Positions 58,901-64,000 of a stretch of 64,000 nt of DNA are shown here, one piece after another. Below the pieces are notes generated by a model. The model saw only the letters and a list, made by a program, of their open reading frames with translations. It was not told the origin of the DNA and ran no database searches. The translations under genes and the position numbers were made by a program. Origin of the DNA: Chrysoperla carnea (Eukaryota > Arthropoda > Insecta > Neuroptera > Chrysopidae); NCBI RefSeq assembly GCF_905475395.1, contig NC_058342.1, positions 20,928,640 through 20,992,639 on the forward strand. The letters run 5' to 3'. Each line of letters begins with the position of its first letter. Position 1 is the stretch's first letter.

Positions 58901-60497
58901 GAAAATAAAATTAAAAATATGATAAAAAATAATATTATTTAATAAATTTGAAAATATGTGAAAATTATATTTTATGAAAATAAAATTTCAAAATATAATA
59001 TAAAATTATATTACATAAAAGGATTTTATTAGAATGTGAAAATATATTTTAAAACTCAAAAATATGGAGAGATGCTGGGCCCTTGAATTAAGTAGATCGT
59101 TTTAGGCTGTCTATGCGTTCCTGAAATCCTGTCAATCAGGGAATGATCAAAAAAAAAATATCATAAAAAGTTCAGTCTTATTTAATAACTTCAAAAATCT
59201 GAATTAAACAGTCTTACTATTATTACATCAAAAATACTATTACAAATATAAATACTATTATTACAAATAGTTTATTATCACTACATACAAAAAAAAATCT
59301 ATCTTTATCACAATAGAAAATTTATTATCATTTTGAAAATAAACTCTCGTACAATACTTTAAGCATAATTCTGCCAATAAATATATATAAGTCTATTATT
59401 TTTTTTAAAATACCTCTATGAACATCAAATGTCAAATCAATTGAAAAATATGCGTAGTATTTTGAAAATTGAAGTGATAAACCGTACTTCCACTGTTTTC
59501 AAGAAAAATAAATAAAATGTAGAAAATAATACATTCAAACAAAATGTCACCACAGTTAGTGATACTTTTTATGTTTAGAGGTATCAAAAATTAATTAACC
59601 TAAAAGGTTTGTACCACAGAACAGTGTATACTTTGGAAAAATATAAAAATATACAAAATATTAAATTACTGTGAATAAACCGTTAAATAATTCAAAATGG
59701 ATTAACTGACACTCAAAAAATACTGCCATGAGGAGCATAGTGTCCATGTTTGGAAGGATCATGAAAGATTCTTCATAATACATTAAAACAATGGAAACAA
59801 CAAATTTATCAACTCAAGTTCAAAACACAGGCAACTTAGAAAACCCTTTTTTTTTTTTTAAATTAATATTGATTTGCCCAAAGCAACAAAAACGACCCTA
59901 AATTAAAAAAAAACATCATCTACATATAATTGTATAATTATTAAATTATATTATAATTACTATTTTGTATTAAAAAGAAAATATTACCTTGTGTTACATT
60001 ATTTGATTCAAAAAATACCTGATTTTTTCCTTTTAAATAGATTAAACCACATAGCGGACCGTCTCCCAAACTTTAGGCAAATAAAAATCCAAACAAAATT
60101 TAATACATCTCAAGTTTAATGATGAGCAGTTGACTCGACAAAATTTCCATGCAAAAGAGAATGGTTCTCTTCAAAAAATTTGCGATAACATCTCGCAAGA
60201 GAAGGTGAGAAGATAGTCTCATCCTTGTCTAACAAAATTTGTTTTTATATCCTTGTCTAACAAAATTGTTTTTATTTTTGTTTCGAAAACAGTCGCTTGG
60301 TTAAAAGAAAAAAATCAAGTACCCTTTATTAACAAAAAAAAATAATCTCACCCCAGGGGGCAAAAAAAAAATTAGCGAGATGCTAATTATTAATGAAACT
60401 AAATAGAAATTAAATTAGCTTAGTGAAATAAGGCAGTTAGAAAACTAGAAATATGAGAAATTACCCGTCAACGAATACAACCACTTCGATGATGACC
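58901..60497 (-). mobile_element. 3' noncoding region of the gypsy element, expected to include the 3' LTR (boundaries not found)
   Basis: Downstream of the pol stop there is no coding frame and no env-like gene. By element structure the polypurine tract and 3' LTR must lie in this AT-rich block. I could not fix the LTR ends because the partner LTR is outside the window. An AATAAA near 60324-60331 (minus strand) could be the LTR polyadenylation signal. Confidence 0.4.
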
Positions 60498-63400
60498 TCA
60501 TTTATAATATGGCCGAAGATTGTAGATTGACATTCCAAAAGTTGACTTATTGCTGTTAGTGGGTTTTAATCTAACCGATGTTGGAGATGTGAATTTCTGT
60601 ATCTTATACGGTCCGTTGTATTTCGCTGTAAATTTGGCTGATTTATTTTTGTTGATGTTCGGCGCCAAATTTTTAACCATCACCAATTGTCCAATTCTGT
60701 ACTTTGAAACTGATGGTCTGTTCAAAGTTCTGTTAAGACGTTGTTGATGGGCGAGTTTTAATGCATCGTTAATTTGCTGTTGCGACGGTTTAACAGAGCT
60801 TGTGACTAAATTTGTTAGCTCGTTGATGATAATAAATGGCGTTATTAATTTTCTTCCGAAATAAACTTCTGCTGGTGTAGTGTTTATAGTATTCTTAAAT
60901 GAATTGTTGTAGTTAAATATTACAAAGTTGAGAAATTTCGACCAATTTTTGTGTTGAATCGAATACTCTTTAAGAATGCACCCCAGGTTGTACTTAATTT
61001 GCTTATTAAGACATTCGCTTTTGTTGGATGATGGCGTATAACTCGAACAATAGGACGCTCTGATTCCATTGTTGAATAGGAAGGTCTTCCATTTCACAGA
61101 CGAAAACGCAGGACCGTTGTCAGATACCACCACCGTTGCGTATCCATTTTGTAGAAATATCTTCTGCATCATCGAAATAGCCGTATCCGTCGTCTGTTTC
61201 TTGCACGGATATGCAAAAGCGTATTTACTGTACCCATCTACAACAGAAAAAATATATTTGTAATTTTCGGGAGATTTAATAATAGGACCGATAAAGTCAA
61301 CGTAAAGAGTATGAAAGGTAAATTCGGGAATGGAACTGCTCAATTGGACCTTATCATTACGTGTATAAGGTCTAATCGCCTGACAGACTTTACAGGTTCT
61401 GACATAATCCCTAACCTTTGCATACAAGTTTTTATAATAAAAGATTTTACTAATTTCACGGAACGTTTTAATAACCGAACAATGCGCTGCATATTTAGAG
61501 TCGTGAAAATATCTCAACACATAATTCAATAATGACTCGGGTAATAAAATTCGTTTTAGGTGATTCCTACCCACAAGTTTGAAAACTAATCCATCCTTGA
61601 TGCAAAAATTAGGGACATTCATCTTAGCCTTAAGGTTGCGATAAATGATTTCACATTCAGGTGAATTTCGTTGTTCTTGTTTGATGGATAGAAAATCAAA
61701 ATTCGTATTGTTTATAACGTTCAAAGAGTCCAATTGAACATCATTCCGAATTTGTTCACTAAGCAAATCTAAATCAGATGAATCCAGAGAAGAGGTTATC
61801 TTTTTAATTAGAATTGCATAACCTGGGTCCGCGCTATGCAATTCTTTAATTTTAACAAATTTATCATTTGATTCTTGCTCTAATTTATTCTCGCTATTCA
61901 CTATTGTATCATTTGATTCGTATAGTCTAGAGAGGAAATCCGCCATTTTATTATGCTCTCCTTTGATATGTTCCGGAGTGAAATCATATCGGGATATTTT
62001 AAGAATCCACCTGGACAGCTTATTGAATTTATTTGGTGTATTAAATATCCAAAGAAGAGAACGACAATCAGTTTGGAGAATGAAGTGGCGATCTGTTAAA
62101 AAATCTTTAAATTTATCTAAAGCGGTTATAACTGCTAACATTTCCAACTCGTGACTATTATACCTTAATTCTGCAGAATTCAATTTTCTAGAGCAGTACA
62201 TAATTGGATGTAAACCATCCTCATATTTCTGAAGTAAAACTGCCCCCAGTCCAGTCGATGAACCGTCAGTTTGTAACACAAAAGTTCTTTCAAAATCCGG
62301 ATGTTTTAAAACTGGAGCATTAGTTAGAGCTTTTTTTAGTGTTGAAATAGCTTCCAGATGCACATTCGTAATTTTGAATTTGATGTTCTTTTTCTTTAAA
62401 TCATTCAGTGGTGCTACAATCTGACTGAACATAGGAATATATCTGGCATAAAACGCAGCCGCTCCTACGAGCCTCATAACTTCTTTAACGTTTTTAGGTA
62501 TAGGCATTTCATTAATAGCCTGAACTTTTAAAGGGTCAATAAAACGACCTTCAGCGGATATAACGCTACCTAGTAAACGTACTCTAGACATGCAGAAACG
62601 AGCTTTGTCTAAATTAATTGTGATACCGAGTGTTTTAATTTTAGTGAATAACAAATTTAAATGATTTAGATGAGATTCGACGTCCGAAGAATGAACAATC
62701 AAGTCATCATAATATATTAAAAGAAAATTATGCCGAAATTCGGCTAAACTAGAGTTCAAAAATCTTGATAAGGCCTGGCTTGAGACAGATAAACCGAAAG
62801 GGCAGCGATTATAATGCCAAGTACCGTATTGCGTGACGATTGCAGTAACATGTTTCGTGTCCTCTGACAATTTAATTTGGTGAAACGCGCTTTTCATGTC
62901 CAAAAGCGTGAAAACCTTCGAATTACCTAAACTGGCAAAGATATGGTTAATATTAGCTGAACTCATTGGATCAAATTCAATATGTTTGTTAAGGAATCTG
63001 TAATCTGCGACTAAACGATAAGAGTCATCTTTTTTTTTAACAAAAAATACAGGTGAGCTATAATTTGAATTTGAAACAGAAAGAATTCCTTGTTTCACTA
63101 GCTGCTGTATATGTTGATCCAAAAGTTTAGCTTTATCAGGTGCTAAATAATATGGTGCTTTACAAACCGGAATGTTATCTTTCAACTTAATTTTATATTC
63201 ATAATCCTTAGCAAGGCCAGGGATTTCTGAAAAAATACATTTATATTTTTTTATTAAAGAATCTAACATTTTAGTTTGTTTGGCACTCATATTAATTTTG
63301 GCTTCACAAATCGTGTTAATAATTCGATTATTACTGTTAAAACCAGCAAAGGGAATTTCGATATTAGGCTCAAAATAAAATTTAATAACTGATTTGAAAA

Positions 63401-63767
63401 AATCGAGAATAATATTACAATGTTTTAGCGATGTAACACCCAAAATCGCGTCAAAGGGGAGACTGTCGATAATGTAAAAGTTTTGGTTCCAAGAGAATTT
63501 GTCAATTTTAAAGTGTAGATTGACCAAATAGGAACATTTTAAAAAATTATTACCAGGTAATGAAATTGTTTTATTAGTTGATTTAGTGATTATATTTTTA
63601 TCAATAAGTTGTAATTTTTTTAGGGTTGCGGTTTTAATCGCGTTAATAGAAGCCCCTGAATCAAACAGTGTTAAAATGGGATAACCTAGAATAAAAATAG
63701 TTTGTAAAGGTAAAGAAGATGAATTTAAATTTAAATTAAATAAATAAAATTTAGGGTCTATTATTAG
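60498..63767 (-). CDS. pol: Ty3/gypsy retrotransposon pol: protease, reverse transcriptase, RNase H, integrase
   Basis: The frame is open from the gag stop region (CTA at 63767) to a TAA at 60498, about 1089 codons, without any internal stop or frameshift. Domains in order, numbered from 63767: retropepsin with DSGAS near residue 36; RT with a catalytic Asp near 290 (LLDMKSAFHQI) and the YYDD box near 352; RNase H with Asp501, Glu540, Asp567 and Asp610; integrase with an H-x6-H / C-x2-C zinc domain (755-795) and DDE Asp824, Asp883, Glu918. The C-terminus ends in a basic integrase tail. The order RT-RNase H-integrase places it in Ty3/gypsy (Metaviridae). No Met starts the frame, which fits synthesis as Gag-Pol. 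No env frame follows. All catalytic residues are kept, so this copy may be young. Confidence 0.95.
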   Translation of the reverse strand, partial: LIIDPKFYLFNLNLNSSSLPLQTIFILGYPILTLFDSGASINAIKTATLKKLQLIDKNIITKSTNKTISLPGNNFLKCSYLVNLHFKIDKFSWNQNFYIIDSLPFDAILGVTSLKHCNIILDFFKSVIKFYFEPNIEIPFAGFNSNNRIINTICEAKINMSAKQTKMLDSLIKKYKCIFSEIPGLAKDYEYKIKLKDNIPVCKAPYYLAPDKAKLLDQHIQQLVKQGILSVSNSNYSSPVFFVKKKDDSYRLVADYRFLNKHIEFDPMSSANINHIFASLGNSKVFTLLDMKSAFHQIKLSEDTKHVTAIVTQYGTWHYNRCPFGLSVSSQALSRFLNSSLAEFRHNFLLIYYDDLIVHSSDVESHLNHLNLLFTKIKTLGITINLDKARFCMSRVRLLGSVISAEGRFIDPLKVQAINEMPIPKNVKEVMRLVGAAAFYARYIPMFSQIVAPLNDLKKKNIKFKITNVHLEAISTLKKALTNAPVLKHPDFERTFVLQTDGSSTGLGAVLLQKYEDGLHPIMYCSRKLNSAELRYNSHELEMLAVITALDKFKDFLTDRHFILQTDCRSLLWIFNTPNKFNKLSRWILKISRYDFTPEHIKGEHNKMADFLSRLYESNDTIVNSENKLEQESNDKFVKIKELHSADPGYAILIKKITSSLDSSDLDLLSEQIRNDVQLDSLNVINNTNFDFLSIKQEQRNSPECEIIYRNLKAKMNVPNFCIKDGLVFKLVGRNHLKRILLPESLLNYVLRYFHDSKYAAHCSVIKTFREISKIFYYKNLYAKVRDYVRTCKVCQAIRPYTRNDKVQLSSSIPEFTFHTLYVDFIGPIIKSPENYKYIFSVVDGYSKYAFAYPCKKQTTDTAISMMQKIFLQNGYATVVVSDNGPAFSSVKWKTFLFNNGIRASYCSSYTPSSNKSECLNKQIKYNLGCILKEYSIQHKNWSKFLNFVIFNYNNSFKNTINTTPAEVYFGRKLITPFIIINELTNLVTSSVKPSQQQINDALKLAHQQRLNRTLNRPSVSKYRIGQLVMVKNLAPNINKNKSAKFTAKYNGPYKIQKFTSPTSVRLKPTNSNKSTFGMSIYNLRPYYK

Positions 63768-64000
63768 TTTTTTGGTTTTGAAATATTTGGTGATCCATTA
63801 TCTTTGTTGATCCGTTTAAAACAATGCCTAAAATCGTGATTAGTGCCTTTGCAATATGTACAAAAGTATTTGTTTGTAGAATTAGTTTTTTGTTGAGTTG
63901 AAGCATTTGCAATTTGAATTGGTGGCAACATTCTAGATTGAATTTCTTCCATTTTTGTGATCAGCCTTGACAAATCATTATAAGTTTCGGGTATTTGATT
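63764..64000 (-). CDS. gag: Ty3/gypsy retrotransposon gag, C-terminal part with CCHC zinc knuckle (partial, runs off the window)
   Basis: This is the nucleocapsid end of the Gag structural protein, which packages element RNA in virus-like particles. The frame is open from the window edge to a TAA at 63764-63766. It contains one knuckle with the spacing C-x2-C-x4-H-x4-C (CTYCKGTNHDFRHC) followed by basic and Asn-rich residues. The last codons before the stop form the heptamer A AAA AAC (63767-63773), and pol is open in the -1 frame, so Gag and Gag-Pol are probably made by frameshifting. The matrix and capsid regions lie beyond position 64000. Confidence 0.85.
   Translation of the reverse strand, partial: NQIPETYNDLSRLITKMEEIQSRMLPPIQIANASTQQKTNSTNKYFCTYCKGTNHDFRHCFKRINKDNGSPNISKPKN
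63767..63773 (-). promoter_or_regulatory. -1 ribosomal frameshift heptamer A AAA AAC at the gag/pol junction
   Basis: In the gag frame the codons read CCA AAA AAC TAA, so the X XXY YYZ heptamer A AAA AAC sits directly before the gag stop codon. Slipping back one base enters the pol frame, which is open from this point through protease. A A AAA AAC heptamer is one of the best known slippery sites. I did not establish a downstream pseudoknot. Confidence 0.8.

Overview
This 64 kb window is AT-rich eukaryotic nuclear DNA, most likely from an insect. The evidence is two spliced genes with GT-AG introns and animal-type products, non-LTR and Ty3/gypsy retrotransposons, tRNA-derived SINEs, Helitron-like elements and many short inverted-repeat transposons. 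I cannot name the order or species. No CRISPR array, operon, prokaryotic feature or intact tRNA/rRNA gene is seen.

Genes. Two genes can be reconstructed exon by exon on the minus strand. The first (16336-25421) is a prolyl endopeptidase of the S9A family in 12 exons. Its splice phases all agree, it gives 742 codons (706 from the second Met), and Ser, Asp and His of the catalytic triad are at the expected spacing. The second (30638-33167) is a three-exon PP2C-type phosphatase closest to PPM1H, 469 codons, with all metal-binding motifs. A third, tentative gene is suggested on the plus strand by a signal-peptide-like first exon with a good splice donor at 37991-38087; no downstream exons could be found before 60 kb.

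Mobile DNA. The right end (58.9-64.0 kb) is a Ty3/gypsy retrotransposon on the minus strand. It has the gag zinc knuckle, then a canonical A AAA AAC slippery heptamer directly before the gag stop, then a complete pol (protease, RT, RNase H, integrase). The 5' part lies outside the window. Most of the remaining intergenic and intronic DNA is non-autonomous elements: hAT-like MITEs with perfect 8-bp target duplications (541-810, 2777-2973, 45719-46004); a high-copy family with TTAAGGTAGTAC/TTAAGGATGTAC ends (at least nine loci) and two more families sharing the TTAAGGTAGT end; Helitron-like elements ending in CTAG (9941-10579, 43140-43620, 48487-48927); two tRNA-derived SINE families; 3' ends of non-LTR retrotransposons; and several long palindromes, among them a perfect 80-bp inverted repeat (51791-52023) and a 1.2 kb foldback element with about 535-bp arms (43870-45055).

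Layout: 0-16 kb repeat-rich intergenic DNA; 16.3-25.4 kb prolyl endopeptidase with repeats in its larger introns; 25.8-30.6 kb spacer; 30.6-33.2 kb PPM1H-like gene; 33.2-37.4 kb spacer; 37.4-38.1 kb candidate gene start; 38-58.9 kb dense nested repeats (possibly a giant first intron); 58.9-64 kb gypsy element. The host genes have unrelated roles (cytosolic peptide cleavage; Rab/signalling phosphatase) and no functional link is implied beyond proximity.
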